Below the pieces are notes generated by a model. That model did not search any database. It worked only from the letters and a program-made list of their open reading frames with translations, and had not been told where the DNA came from. The position numbers and the translations under genes were made by a program. A stretch of 64,000 nt of DNA from Morella rubra (taxonomy: Eukaryota > Streptophyta > Magnoliopsida > Fagales > Myricaceae): NCBI GenBank assembly GCA_003952965.2, contig CM025853.1, positions 7,993,331 to 8,057,330 on the forward strand, given 5' to 3'. This document shows, one piece after another, positions 1-13,456 of the stretch; within the stretch, counting starts at the first letter, position 1, and each line of letters opens with the position of its first letter.

Positions 1-157
1 GGAGATAAAAGCTCAAAATTAATTAGGATTCAGCACCAAACATAAAATCTCACAAGCCACAATAAATACCAATCGACGCAAACAAATAATATTTGCGGTC
101 ACTCGTAAAATATGATTGTGACCAGACGAATTATTTACGTGAAAAGTCCTATCATGA

Positions 158-1960
158 TCATGGAGTAGTCCAGTTATCCAATTCCATGATAGTACTGAGG
201 TTCATGGGGCTCATGTAGTCTGCAGATCCAGACATTATCTGCTCTACGATAAGTCCGTTGGCCTTTTCAGATGGGTGGAATGGATCCCAAAATGCATATA
301 GGTCTCGGTTAGGGCACAAGTTAGAGAGTGGAGTGCAGAGTCCAATGCCATTATAAGGTCCTTGCCCACAACAAGCGATCTTCGATGTCGTAAATCCTGC
401 AAACCACATGTATCTAATTATCATTTTTCAATGTGTATATTTCTCAACGAAATAGTTGTCATGAAAATGGGTCTTTTTATTGCGGCCCGAAAAATACATC
501 TGTACTAAAATTGTAGACTTAAAATATTTTACTGTAGATGGGGAGGCTAATTATTTTAAGTTTCCGTTTCCTGAATGGATAAAATCATTGCACATGCATA
601 ATTAAGCAGGTGACATACCATATGCCTGAGGGTTACTAATGAAATCGCTGTGCATGCGTTGTGTATTCGCAGCGATGAAAACATTTCTGCCAACTTTGTT
701 GTTGAGATCTCTTATCATTTGAACGAGTTGTGGATTATACAAGGCAGCAGCTCTTTCCAGCTCAGCAGAGCAACTACCGTTTGTGCTTCGCATGGCCAAT
801 TCTGCCGGTACACAACCCATTGGTCCGGTGCCCGTCACAAGAACTCTGCGAGCACCAAGCTTGTATAATGTCTGCAAAGAGATTAAAAAAAAAACCATTA
901 ACGATAATGAAAAAGGGTAAGTTTAGGCATATATATAGACTTGTGGCTAAAGGCATAAATTTTTAAGAAAGGGAATTACCTGTAAAAGCTTCCGGTACTC
1001 TGAGATTAGATACTTGACATAATCGGGCAGTGAGTATTGCTGAGACCTCGCAGAAAAGGGTACCAAGTAGTAGTTGTTAACAAAATCATTGCCACCAACA
1101 GTGATGAGGATGAGCGCTTGGTTCACAAGGCTCCTAGTTCGGTCACTCCCAATCAAAGCGCGTACTCGTAGCTGGTATTCTTGGAAGTATTCCAGTTGTC
1201 TATACATTCTTATTATGTTCAGCTGCAAAATTAGCATATTCAGAGGTTCATTGCTTGTAAGAAAAAGGAGCCGAAAGAATTCTAGAGAGATTAAATATGA
1301 CTGCAATAAAGCTTTGGAGGGAATGTGCAGTTCAAAGTGAGTGAGGACAATATAATTGAGCCAAACCATCGACGGTCGAATGTGGCATGGACAAGAATAC
1401 CACTCAACCCACTGGGACCCCACGTTACAGGAGGGCTGGAAACTACTGTGGCCATGTACTTACAAACTGAATTCCTGTGTCATTTAGGATTCCAATGCCT
1501 GCTGAAGCGAAGTTGGAGCCTGAAAGCAGCCTCTGCCCCGTGAGTTCAGGACTCAGGTATGGCAAAATGAATTCAGAGCCGAGCCGCTGACCTAAGAATG
1601 CAATTTTAAATGCATTAATATAATCTATACACGTACGTTGCATGCACAATGTAGAGTTTACGTGCTAATTGCAAAATGATTAGAAAGCAAGAGTAATGGA
1701 GTCAAAACCGAACTGATAAGGTCGGGGATGTTTAGGCCATTGGAGAAGCGGCCTGTGGGACGGTGAGTGGGATAATCAATGCCGTAGGGAGGTGCGTCAG
1801 CACGAGCTGTTGTCGCCAGGTAGTTGTTGTTACCACTATCAACAAGTGAATCCCCGAAGACGAAGAAAGCCCTGGCATCTGCTAGTTTAACAATGGTGCC
1901 TATTGCTAGTAAAAGACCCAAAATCATCCAAGAACTTAAAGCCAACGAGCCGGTTTCCAT
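158..1960 (-). CDS. GDSL-type esterase/lipase, five exons, complete
   Basis: Five exons on the minus strand join in phase: 1714-1960, 1464-1591, 1222-980, 871-619, 396-158, all with GT-AG introns, giving 369 residues. The start at 1960 is followed by a hydrophobic signal peptide (residues about 8-29), so secretion to the cell wall or cuticle is likely. The GDSL block [13 protein letters not shown] holds the catalytic Ser38. Block [12 protein letters not shown] (about 107-116), block III GGND with Asn170, and block V DPFHP with Asp328 and His331 complete the SGNH set. Length and the C-terminal MNLSTIM motif match the plant family of At5g33370 and LTL1 (about 366 aa). That family hydrolyses ester bonds of lipids, with some members linked to cutin. 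An open frame continues upstream to 2185, but homology and the signal peptide favour the 1960 start. The exact substrate cannot be read from sequence. Confidence 0.95.
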
Positions 1961-2058
1961 TGAAACGGTTGTAAGAAAAAATAAGAACTGATCCTTTTCT
2001 TTTCGAGGAAAGTAAGAACTCTGTAAAGTGGATGGAGAAATATGGGAATCATGAGGAC

Positions 2059-2066
2059 TTTTTATA
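2059..2066 (-). promoter_or_regulatory. TATA box candidate for the GDSL gene
   Basis: On the minus strand the sequence TATAAAAA lies about 100 bp upstream of the GDSL start codon at 1960, a usual distance for a plant TATA box with a 5' UTR of about 65-75 bp. Inferred from motif and position only. Confidence 0.4.
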
Positions 2067-2185
2067 CCTTGTGATTCTACCCACCACCACATAAATTTGA
2101 TGCCCGAAACTAAAGGTAGGGAGTAAGAGTAGTTGTTCAGCGGCCACTCTGTAACGCGGATACTGAAATAATCAATTAATGCCAT

Positions 2186-3670
2186 TCAATATTACAGCTA
2201 TGCGTAGCTAGCCGTCTACTTTGTAGTCGCATTTTTTGTGACATATTGGAAAAATTAGGTCTGAAGTGCTGTGATTTTTTATGCCTATTTTCGTACTTCT
2301 CATATCCTACAGTCTCTGGATTTCTAACAAATATAGCCCTTGCCGCCATGAGCTGCCACCCTTTTAACTTTACAACTCGATCGGTCATCAGCAAGTGACA
2401 CAAAATTAATTAGGATTTCTTCCGTTCTTTTTAGTAATAAATTCTATCAACCAAACAACAATTCAAACCACAGGATTGCGTAAACTTTAGGTTTCTTTTT
2501 TATGGGGAAACGTGGAAGTACGGCCCGGCCAAGCGCATATCTTTGGCGCAAATTTTTTGGGAGAACAAATCCGAACAAGAGGTAAAAGGTACCAGATTAT
2601 CACAGAGTAGGCATTGCGGAAGTATGTCCATGTGGAACTATGTATAGTACTCTAACTAGCATAGAATTTAGGGGCATTGGTTCTCTCCCTCGGTTACATT
2701 TTGGGCTTCAATGATTTATGGGTCACCAACACAATCAACTAGAAATTCCAACATCCATGTCAACTACTTCGAGGTTAATTTACTCCCAATCAAGGGTTAC
2801 TCGTGAACGGAAGGAAGATACAACTGCATCGTTTCTTATACCATGTGAAGTGAATAAATGGGATGAGGCTGGAATTAGCTGCACTTTCAAACACAACACT
2901 TCCACCGCCCACTTCCGAAATTAATTACAAAGTTTGAATCATGAATGATAAAGAAAACGTACTAATGGAAATGATTGCTGGAGCTAAGTTTCCGGCCGCA
3001 TGGGCTGTAGCTAGCAGACCATAATTCCAGTACTGATCGCAATCTCTGCATATATGATACTATCTTTGCGCAGAGGTAAAGCATGCACCTACTACTTATA
3101 CGCGTCATTTAAGAAGTACTTCTTTTTGTACTTGCATGTCCAGATAGAGAGTACTGTATAGGCTCATAACTTAGAGGGACAAAAGGAACGGCGCACCAAA
3201 TATCTGGCCCACTGCTATATTTGATAAACAGACTATTAATTGCACCTACCGTGGGAACTCTTGTTCCTTGGCTTCGTTTTTGGTTGTCTTATTAAAACCA
3301 AAGGTAGAGAACTTAGATTTTCAGGCCCTTAAATTCCCAACAATGCTTCACAAAGAGTGTCTATAGCAACGTGTTGATGTCCGGGCCCAAAGAGATAAGT
3401 GGTAGGGTACGCGATGACGGGACTATATATGAGGCATCCTGTTGATTCCTTGGCATGTAAAGGCTTTGATGAAAAGCATTCATCATTTTTCTAAGAATCT
3501 CGTAAGGTTCAACTTCGATTAGCCTGAGATGGCTTCAACCTATTTGATAATATATATGAAGGTGCAACATAGTATATGGCATGTGGTACTAATACCATAT
3601 AACTTGTCATGTTCGAATTAAGTGCATGAAGGATTTGACTTTATACTCACTGTTGATTTCTAAACCGAGA
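2186..3670. other. Upstream intergenic region, no gene seen
   Basis: About 1.5 kb upstream of the GDSL gene. Short open frames (for example 2718-2924) lack domains or codon structure. I see no RNA gene or repeat boundary. It probably contains distal promoter sequence of the GDSL gene. Confidence 0.4.
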
Positions 3671-4103
3671 TGTCACGCCTCAACCACAAAGGCCGTTAGA
3701 GAGTGACTTTCTATGCATAAACAAATGGCTTTTGAGTTTAAAACATAATTAAGACAAAGTGGAATAATTTTTAATAAAATACTTCAAATAAATCTACCAA
3801 ACCAACTCAGTAAAAAAAAATTATTAAAAACTCTTTAAAACCAGAAATATCAAATATGAACATTATTCTAATCTCAGCATGCTCAAGAACATTATCTGAA
3901 ACATAGGAAAACAAATAATGGGTGGATTGGACAACTCAATAACTAAAATCATTATGCTAGTGTGTACTCCATAAGCCACGATGTAACAAAAAGAGATTGT
4001 GTTAAAAATCTTTTCAAATCGGGCTTGGTAATTTCAATAAAATATCAATGACTTTAAGACATTATTAACTATATAAAATAATACTATAAGAAAATCTCTT
4101 TGC
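3671..4103. repeat. Decayed LTR-like sequence starting TGTCACGCC
   Basis: The motif TGTCACGCC at 3671 resembles the first bases of the LTR-like insertion at 30977 (TGTCACGCCCCG), a common start for plant Gypsy LTRs. The rest is AT-rich and non-coding. No matching end or target-site duplication could be assigned, so this is a weak call. Confidence 0.3.
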
Positions 4104-4191
4104 AATAACTCTGGGTCACGTTTACACCTTGTGAAAGGATTGTGCAGTCTGAAGTCTCTTTGACACTTAGCTTAGGGCAAACCAAACTAAC
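4104..4191. repeat. 88-bp direct repeat, copy 1
   Basis: Begins AATAACTCTGGGTCACG and ends GCAAACCAAACTAAC. It matches copy 2 at 5347-5434 with about a dozen differences, in the same orientation, 1243 bp apart. The two copies bracket the LTR-like block at 4414-5347. Confidence 0.8.
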
Positions 4192-4413
4192 TCTGTAGTC
4201 CAACACTCACCGCCTGAAAATTTGTTAGATCTCACAAATTTAAGCAGTTCAATAGTTTTACCTCCTTCATTTCCACGCCTCACAATCATCATAGGGTTTC
4301 TCAAAGTCCTAGCCAACTGTCTAGAAAAACCTATCTTATAGTCTTTTTCTGAACCCCAGCTGTGATATGGCAAAAGATCATTAGGGACCTCAGATCTCAG
4401 CCATAGGATCACA

Positions 4414-5347
4414 TGAAAAATTATATTCCATTATTTCCCTCATATTCTTATATTCTGAATTTTGGGTTTCTACTAATTATGATCATGCCCATTAACATAT
4501 CACAATTTAGTCTCGAGAAGATGAGATTGATTTATGAAATCTCTTTAGCTACCAATCATTAACTTATCTATCCTTCCACCATACTATATTCCACATGAGC
4601 CAATAGGATCAGAATAATATCACCAATTAAATCCCTAGCACATATAATTCTTAATTTCATTCTGTAACCTACTGAACTCTCAAATTGTTTCCAACAAAAT
4701 TTATTAATTACACTGGTAGTGATTTTTCAAAGTTCAACCTTATACAGATTTAATGAATATACTATCTCGTTAAGAGACTGGTAGATTCCTTATTGAGCAT
4801 TTATACAAAATATTTATTATATACAAGACCCAACTTTGTCTGGAATATTTACCATAAGGATCATCACCATATAACTTAGTTAAAGCACAAGTATACAACA
4901 AACATCTCTGTATAAACCTTTCAGGTCTAAAGATACTATAAGTCAATTGTGTTGAATATCATTCTCGCTATCAGTGATCTCTTATATTCATATTTGATCT
5001 CGCTCAATGCATGTATTCTTACAGTGCACCACTCGTTTGCTTAAGTCACTACCTCAATGACAGAATCCATCATTCTATTTAATAGAGGCACAACGAGTGT
5101 AAACCTATATACATAAACATGTACCTTGGTCTAGAATAAAATCAAGTATACAAGGAGTCGAAAAGTCGTACTCACCGCCTTTGATTCATTAATCATTGAC
5201 ATGACTTTTCTACATTGTCACTTAACAATAAAATGTGTGACATCTTATGTCACAACATAATACCCAAACACATGTGATAAAAATAAAAGAAATAATTGTC
5301 TCATAATCATTCTTAAATAAACTAATTTTTAGGGCATATATCCTACA
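4414..5347 (-). mobile_element. Copia-type LTR-like block, minus orientation
   Basis: Read on the minus strand it starts TGTAGGATATATGCCC at 5347 and could end in TTTTTCA near 4414 (about 934 bp), with the TG...CA ends expected of an LTR. The start resembles that of many plant Copia LTRs; that comparison is from memory. No simple 5-bp target-site duplication flanks it (TCACA on the left, ATAAC on the right). No primer-binding site or coding sequence follows, so it is either a remnant or its left end is wrongly placed. Confidence 0.5.
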
Positions 5348-5434
5348 ATAACTCTGGGTCACATTTACACCTTGTAACAGGATTGTGCAGTCTGAAGTCT
5401 GTTTGACACTTAGCTGGAGGCAAACCAAACTAAC
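5347..5434. repeat. 88-bp direct repeat, copy 2
   Basis: Second copy of the repeat at 4104-4191, abutting the TG end of the LTR-like block. See copy 1. Confidence 0.8.
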
Positions 5435-8400
5435 ACTATACTCTAAATAGAATTTTTCATTGCTAAGGCACGTCACATGTCCATGTTTGCAGTTGGGAAG
5501 AACCTATAAAATAAACCAATCTGCTTCCAGAATGAGTGCATTTTCCCTATAATTACAATTGGCAACAATGTTGTAACTCTATAAACTCTGGGCCTCAGGG
5601 TTTGAGCACATAGTAAATTGCATGCTATAAACATCAATAGAACTTTCCCTCTTTCTATACTACGCATATAAATTAATTATGCACCTAAAGTAATTGTAAT
5701 GAACATCAAAATACTTTGATTTAAACAATGAAAACATCAAGTAATAATATTGAATAAAAGAATGATTAACACATTTAATGCAATAATATTCAACAACTTT
5801 AGCATAACAGAATTGTGACACCCCCTCCTTTTTGAAACGTCTTAAAGTATGTAAGTCGGTTTTATGAAAGTAATTTTTTCTATAATTTGAATTTTTACTA
5901 GATAAATTTCTCTTTAATACATTTGCGTGCTTATAAGGGCATTCGTATTTCTTTTTGTTATTTTTTTTTATTTCTTAATTCCTAATAAAATGCTTATGAT
6001 AAATTACCGTTGTAATATAATTTTCAATTGTGTCTCTTGAAGTCTTTTTCCTCGGAAATTGCATTATATTTCTCCTTTCATTTTTATTTTTATTGCACAT
6101 ACCGTTAAATTAGTTCTTGGTTATTTTATTGCACATGATCAAATTACATATTGAGCACTATATTTCTTGATTAAATTCCTTAGTGATCAATATTATTTTA
6201 TCTCTATTGATTAAACTCTTTAGTAAATTCCTCTTGATTAATTTTTTTAGTGACTTACCTAATTTTATTAAATTGCTAAATGGCATAGTAATTGACCCTA
6301 ACATTATGGGCTTGCAGTACCATGGGCTTAGTGTACAATAGGGGCCGAACCTTGGGAGAGATTTTGGGCTTGGAAGCCCACAAGAGCCCAAGCCCATTAG
6401 TGGAGTACTCCATGGCCGGCCAACATTGGGCATTGCCAACCTAGAACTATTGCAATGATACCTATTTGGAGACAAAATCTTCCTTTTGTGCCAAGTGTCC
6501 AAATTTGTCTTACCCAAAGATGGCTACCTAATTATTGAATTTTTATAACTTGTTAAACTCAACTTAATGATTGTCTCTCTTACAATTTTAGCATTCCCTA
6601 GGTAAGATAAGGTTGCATGAAACAAATTTTAAGTGAGAGTTAAAAGAGGGAAGGGACGGCATTGTGCTTACATTTCCGTGAAACAATAGAGAAAGAGGAG
6701 AAGAGAAAGAGAGAAGAAGAGAAAGAAAGAAGAAGAAGATAAAAGAGAAGGGAGAAATAAGAGGGAGAGGTCGGAGAAGAAGACGAGAAGAGGGAAGAAG
6801 AGGAAAAGAAGGAGAAAGAGAAGGAAGAAAAAAGGGAAAAAGGGAAAAAGAGGTAAGCCTACCTAAGGCATTCGGTCATGGGAGAAAACCTCTTTGCTTT
6901 CTTCAAAACTGCACTTCTCTAACCTAAGATCTTTCACAGTAGGTGATTTCCAAGCCATCAAAGAAGCTGCCTTGTAGCTTTTGTGTAAAAACGTCACTGC
7001 CCCTTTGTTTTGATGAGATCTTTCATTCTTTGTGGTTGCATGTAGAGGACAAGTGGGGATATTGCGTATCTATGTCAAAATGTCCCAACATGTATGAGAG
7101 AATGTGTAAATGGCCTTTGTGTGTAATTTGGATATGCAAAGAGTGGATTTTATGCTAGTAGGCCACGGTCAGTGGCTGAAATGGCTCAAAGAGGGCCAAG
7201 GAGACAACGGGTTGGCCATAGAAGGGAGCCAAAATGCATGCAAGAGTAGTTCTGTTGACGTCCTCCCTTTGTATAGTTTGTAGATAAATTACATGTGTTT
7301 TGGTGCATTTGTGAACTTAGAAATGAAAAAATGAAAAAAGGGAGATTGTGAGATAGAGAGCGCCACGGCAGTGCCCTAAGAGAGGCTCCTTTGGAGTCCA
7401 AATGGCCTTGAAAGGCAAGGGGAATGGCATGAAGCCATATGAATGGAATCTTGAGATTTTGGAAAAAGGAAAAATGGGAATCAAGGGTATTTTGGTTGCT
7501 GGTTGATTTTGGTGATTCAATATGAGTGTAATTGAATGCCCAATGATATTTTGATACCCATAGAATAGAGGTAGAATCAAAACACGAACACATGCATGCA
7601 TTAATCTCTATGTCCTATGGTACCGGAATGCACTGAGGAACATTTTAAGTAAAAATATGTCATATTTTCGCACGAATATTGCAAGATATGAAGTTTATGA
7701 GCGTTAGGTCATACCCTAAAAATTTCAACAAAAAAAGGTTAAAAGAAAAGGTCAGAAATGCCCTTAGGAACTGTTGAGGGCAGTTTCGGCATTTCAGAAA
7801 AATGAAGGGTAAAAGAGTCCAAACACAAAAAATGGGCTTATGGCCGTGTAGAACATAAGAAGAGGATGAACATATCAAAAATTGAGCGTAAAAAAGCACT
7901 AGAAATGCGTCCAAAACACCCGCCTCGTTAAGGTCCAAAATGGACCCATTAACCTAATACCACCAAACGGGCTCCTTAATGCATTTAGAATGAACTGCCG
8001 ACCCATTTGGGTCCAATGGGGCCCATTAGGCCCGCGTAGTTTACTAAGACATTTAATTGTACAATAACTTAATTAAATTAATGATTATTGGATAATAAAA
8101 GATAAATAAAGAACAAACAAAATCTTAAAAGAAAATAGAGACTTAATTAAAGAATAAAAGAAATAATTATCATTAGATACAGAAGTTTAGATTCAATCAA
8201 AGGGAAGAATAAGACGTTAAAGAATCCTTAGTAAATTATAATGAATCGTTTGTGATGTTAGAAGAAATATATTGCAATTATTCGTGTTTGTCTATTTATC
8301 GCTTTAATGTTTGAAGCATTTGTCAGATTGCATCAACTAATGAGCATCATTTGCATACATACATGATGAGAGAGGACCAAGACCGAGATTTGGAAACTGA

Positions 8401-8808
8401 ACCTACCCGAGGTGGCTCCAGAGAAAAGGGTGACGATACTGGGCACATATGGGGAGAGTGCAACCCCCCCCCCCAAACACTACAAGGAGTGGATGGGCTC
8501 CTATTGGGTCTATTATGCCTTTGATAGGGTCCTAGTGCATATGGCAAGGAATTATCCTACAAGGAGAGGAGAGACACACAACTCGATGGTAGAGGTGAAT
8601 AGAGCAGGTACCAAGAACACCTTAAAACCAAAGGAAAGGATGGGATTGGGCGCACCATTATCATTGCACGATTATTGCATTTGTTTGAGTTTTAGCTTAT
8701 GCTTTATGGATTATTGGATTTATCTGCTTGCCTATTTACTTTTTTATGCATTGTCATGCCCATTTCCCTGACCGTATTGAGTCTTTATGACTCTCCCCTT
8801 TTCTTTTT
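5435..8808. other. Decayed repetitive region without recognisable genes
   Basis: AT-rich and GC-moderate blocks with the texture of old LTR sequence (for example TGTGACACCCCC near 5814 and pyrimidine- or purine-rich tracts), but no domain in any frame. Open frames at 6158-6517, 7186-7593 and 8412-8771 are low-complexity or lack homology features. A C10 run at about 8465 is a simple repeat. The same unit probably continues past the MULE insertion at 8809-12022. Confidence 0.4.
6688..6853 (+). repeat. Purine-only GA-rich tract
   Basis: About 165 bp of almost pure A/G on the plus strand (AGAGAAAGAGGAGAAGAG and variants). Such asymmetric tracts occur in LTRs and 5' leaders of plant elements. Here it has no gene downstream that I recognise. 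Confidence 0.75.
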
Positions 8809-11800
8809 GGGATAAATGTCAAATCAATCCTTGTGGTATATACGAAAATCGAATTAGTTCCTAGGAGAACAAAATCATAAAATTAGTCCTCATGCTCCCA
8901 TTCTTCATTTGTCATTGGTCCCTCCACCCCACTCGGTTAAAGCCATTAATGGAATTACCACATCGCCATCCAAGCTGACTTAACACATCACAAAAAATTT
9001 CCACCTAGGTGACTCTTTTCCCGCTTGACCCACACTCCATTTATTCCCATAGTAAATTCAAAAGTGAACCCTAATCTCAGTTCCTCTCATCCTCAATATC
9101 TCTCCCTCGCGCATTTCCTCCTTTTGCAAGCCCCATGTCTAAAATCTCATTCATGTAACTGGCCGAACCCGTAATATAATTTGTCAGCAACCAATTTGTT
9201 TTTGTTGAAATCCCAGCGAAAAGAAACATCCCTTTTTCATTTTGTTCATCATATTCGCTCTGGTGGTACCAGAATTAATGATTACCACCAACAGGGGTTC
9301 TCGAATTTGGAAGCATCCCCTTGTAAAGTCAACTAAACCACCTTGCCCATGTAGCTCTTTGTCCTTAAAACCGTTGGTTGCTTTCTTCAATTCTTGGTAA
9401 GAATACCGATGTGGGCCTACTTCAAGCTCCAGTCTCTTATTATATAAGTGTTCTTCATCTTTCTAAACAGATACATATAGGGCTGTACATGCGTTGGGTC
9501 AGGTCAGTTCCAAGTTGGTCCATATGGAACCATGTCTTGTTTCTTAGACCAACCCGAAAACCCGCCCCGATTGTGATGGATGATTGAAGCCACTCGAATC
9601 CGATCTTCATTGGGTGGGTCGGGTTCTATTTTTTTTTATTTACGTTTTTAGCTTCCCTTTTCTAGTAATTTTCTTCCATAGTGTTGGGCTTCACTTTTTC
9701 TACTTTTTTTTCCTCACTTCTATTGCTTTGGGCTTCCCTTTTCCAGTAATTTCCTTTTTTAGTGTAATTAATTTCTTTATTGATGAAAAATAAAAGGACA
9801 TGGGACCATCCATGAGAATCAAGAAAAGAAGGCTTGTTTGGACAGAATCCGTAACAACCTCATAATGATCATTTTGAACTTGCAAGAATATTGGTATAAG
9901 AAACATGCTGGAAAACAAAATTATTTAGATACCTAAACACAAAGAAAAAAAATCCTCCAACACAAATAAGAAAAACCCTCTCCCAAACGTGTTCTCCTAC
10001 TAGTATAACCAGGAGTTGGCAAAATCCAAAACTCCTTCTCCAATGGTCCTACTCAAATAGTGAGAAAAAATCGCCAAATACAGTTCAGGAAAGATAGGCA
10101 TCAAAGCAATAAAGACTTCCCTAACCACAAATAATCTTCACCATCTAGTCAAACCATCCTTAAGCATTTAGGCTCAACTCATTGGGGCAATTATCTTGCT
10201 TTTGAAATCTCATAGCAAAAAGCACAAATATCATCAACAAATACCTACTCTTCCAAGTTCTTTAATTCTAGCCTATGCAAGCATTTTATATTCCAGTTTA
10301 GTTAACTAAAAGCACATATATCATCAACAATTATACAAATAAAAGAAATCCAAGAGGCACAGACAGGCAAATACATTGCCTAAACCTCCATTTGGTTGCC
10401 AAGAAAGCCTTTCAGAAGATAACAAACCAAAATCCTTCTATGTTGAATTAGTTCCATAAACCACACAACCTTAAACTGCAAGGTATAGTAGCACAACAAA
10501 GCATAAAGATAAAAAAAAAAAAAAATCTTTGAAAGAGCATCAATTGGACAACAAAGATCAAGAAATTATGGAAGATGAATAACCTTTTCAGCGCATAAAA
10601 CATCACTAACCTTCACTTTGAGACACTTGAACTGCCAAATACTTGAGCATAAAACCCATTTTGCAAATTGATAACCTATCCAAAACCCACGCTGACCCTT
10701 TACATTGAGCAGAAAACCCAAAATAGAAGAATCTTAGAGAGCCTGCTAGATCAACAACTAAAACAACATGAAAGACTAATCAAGTCCCTACTTCCACGCA
10801 CAATCATCTGTATTACAGAAATGATGCACTCAACGTAGAAAAACATAGGTTACCAAACCCAAACAAAGACACAGAAAAAGCAGCACCCACTAGCTGGGGA
10901 AAGCACAAACTGCCAAATACGTTATATTTTCACTCATCCATTAGAACACATTTACCATAAAATCCCTTCGTTCATGCCAAACCACCCAAAAATTACAACA
11001 ACAACAAGAGAACAAGAAAACAAGAGGCAGAATAAGTCAGACAAGGAACCTGAAATTCAAAAAAGAGAGAAGTAGAGAGAGATCTCGAACTCCCAGAAAA
11101 GCAAAAGAAATGAATCAAACTAAACATTTCCAAAGTAGAGAGAGAACCCACAAGTACTTAAAAGACGAAGAATAGGAATTCGAATGCACAAGAGACAACC
11201 CAATAAAAGAACGACAATAATCTAGGTTTCTCCGTCTTCTTGGTCTTCTATACTCTGAACTAAAATATCTCCCTCTCTCTGTGTTTAAAAGAGCAACAAT
11301 TCAACGTTTTATAAGAAATCGATATGAGAGACAAATAGAGACTCAACAATCGGGCTGTTGGCTGGGATGTGATAGACAGCTACTGTAGTGACTGGCGTCT
11401 GGCAAGCAGCTCCTTGCTCGAAGACTGTCTTGTTGAAGCTTGAAGGACTGAAGGAGGCAGTGAGTAAGGCATGGCCGGATGAGGAGAAGGAGAAGGACCT
11501 TATTGCTTAGGGTTCTCCTCCAAGCAGCATTTAGAAAAATGGCAGATTAGGTCAGGCTGAAGTGAAATCAAGGGCTGGAGCTTGCTTGCTGATGTTCAAG
11601 CTCCAGCCCAAAAAGTGTTGTGAATTGATGAGCAAACCCATTGAAGCGGAGAACCCAACGAACATAAATTCTTGAAGGATTGGTGAGGGATCTATAGGCA
11701 ATGACAAGTTTGAAAACGATGCTTGAAGGGCAAAACAGAGCTACTGCTCATAAAGGGTTAGTGCAAGTAGGTTTCACGGGTCAAGTGGGAGAAGAAGCAT

Positions 11801-12022
11801 CAAGGTACAAATTTTTTAATGACGTGTTTTGCCAGCCTGGATGGACATGTGGTAGTGATGGCTTATGTTGATTAAGTTTCGTTAATGGCCTTAACAGAAT
11901 AGGGTGGAGGGACCAACGACAAACAAGAGTGGGAAGCAAGAGGACTAATTTTATGATTTTGTTATCATGGAGACTAATTCAAGTTTCGCGTATACCACAA
12001 GATGTGATTTGGCATGTATCCC
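8809..12022. mobile_element. Non-autonomous Mutator-like element with long TIRs
   Basis: The left end (8809, GGGATAAATGTCAAATCAAT) is matched in inverted orientation by the right end at 12022, and the two arms stay alignable for about 240 bp (8809-9050 and about 11790-12022). Flanks are TTTCTTTTT (8800-8808) and TTTCTTTTA (12023-12031), an 8/9 match to the 9-bp target-site duplication that defines Mutator elements. The 2.7-kb interior has no transposase. It holds AT-rich sequence and a GGGTCGGGTT-like repeat around 9490-9620. It is therefore non-autonomous, mobilised if at all in trans. Confidence 0.85.
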
Positions 12023-12031
12023 TTTCTTTTA

Positions 12032-13456
12032 CTTGTTGCTTGTGCTTGAACTACGTCAACAAGAAATGAGGCTATTTAAATGTGAGCAAGTTGTAGACCA
12101 GGACCTATATCGTGATCCTTTACATCCAGGCATGGGTCTCGGATTCTTTCAAAATATCAGTGGAGCACACTCCCCACTGGTATCTCAAGAATTTGCCCCT
12201 GCCCAAACTAGAGGACTTTAGTCTGGTAGATGCACCGATAGAGCCAGTAGTCCCCTATCATTCTAATCGAGTGTCACGGATGACGGCGTTGTAGATCTTA
12301 CCTCTGATACCAAGGAGGAGTAGTTTGATATGACTTTCCTTAGAATTTAGTTTTCCTTTTTTCGATGTACTGCAAAATATTTTTTCGTACAAATATCATG
12401 GTTGTATAGGCTTAGTGAGCCTTAGTGTGCTCATGCTTTCGTAACTATAGCCTTTTGTAGTCCTTAAGAAGGACTATTTTTGGAAACCATGATATAGTTA
12501 CAAAATTTTTATGTTTATTTCAGTTTCTCTCATTTTCCGAACTTCTTAAATTAGTTAAATTATTTGGTAAACATCCCATTCTTTTAAAACCATTATTTAC
12601 GTGTTTAATCAATTTTTCAAGAATCTTTAAGCTTAATTAATATTCTACATAAGTCTTCCTCTAAAATTTTTCAAGGGAAAAATGGTGAATTCTCGTTAAA
12701 GGTTAATTCATGCCGTAATCCCTGCCTTAGGTGCATACTATTACTATAAGTGAGCTTATGGGATAAGTACAAGCACGGGACATGATAAGAATGCACATAA
12801 AACAGTGTGGCTTTTCAATGAAAGACATGATTTTCAAAATGTCACCTCGATTCCTTATAAGAAAATCTAGCATAATAATTCCACTTACTTAGTTCTTCAA
12901 GTCGTTGAATCAATACTCAATAAACCAGAACCTATATATCAACAGAAAAATTAACTTATTATAACAAGGTCGAACAAAACTCTATTTGATACCGTAAATA
13001 TGACTAATAGGGTTGAATCCAAATTCAGTGCTTGGTCTTGAAAATATAGGTTATCTATCTCTATCTTGCGTAAAATCACTAAAGTAGATTATGTTCTTCC
13101 TCTAGATGTTGAATATATACATGTAAAATTCATTCCTGAATTCTATCTACAACTTCTTCAGTAAAATCAACATAGACCTCCATTCACAAATTAAAGATAC
13201 ACACAAAGAGATTGGTACTTATTACATTAAAAATTCATAAACTATATTAACTGAAATTATTAAATTCGGAAATTCATAACCCACTTGTAAAAAAGTGTTA
13301 AAAATAACTCCTAAATTTTTATGATCCAACTCGAAGTCTACGTAGGTCATCCAGTCCAAACTCATGATTATCCCGAACTCCCATTACTTTCCCGAGATGC
13401 TCACGAGGTGTCCCATGCCTTTCCCCAGTTAACTCCGGTATCAATTCATTATCGAA
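12032..13456. other. Non-coding repetitive sequence
   Basis: Continuation of the unit split by the MULE at 8809-12022. No domain, RNA gene or clear repeat end was found. AT content is high towards 12500-13300. Confidence 0.35.
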
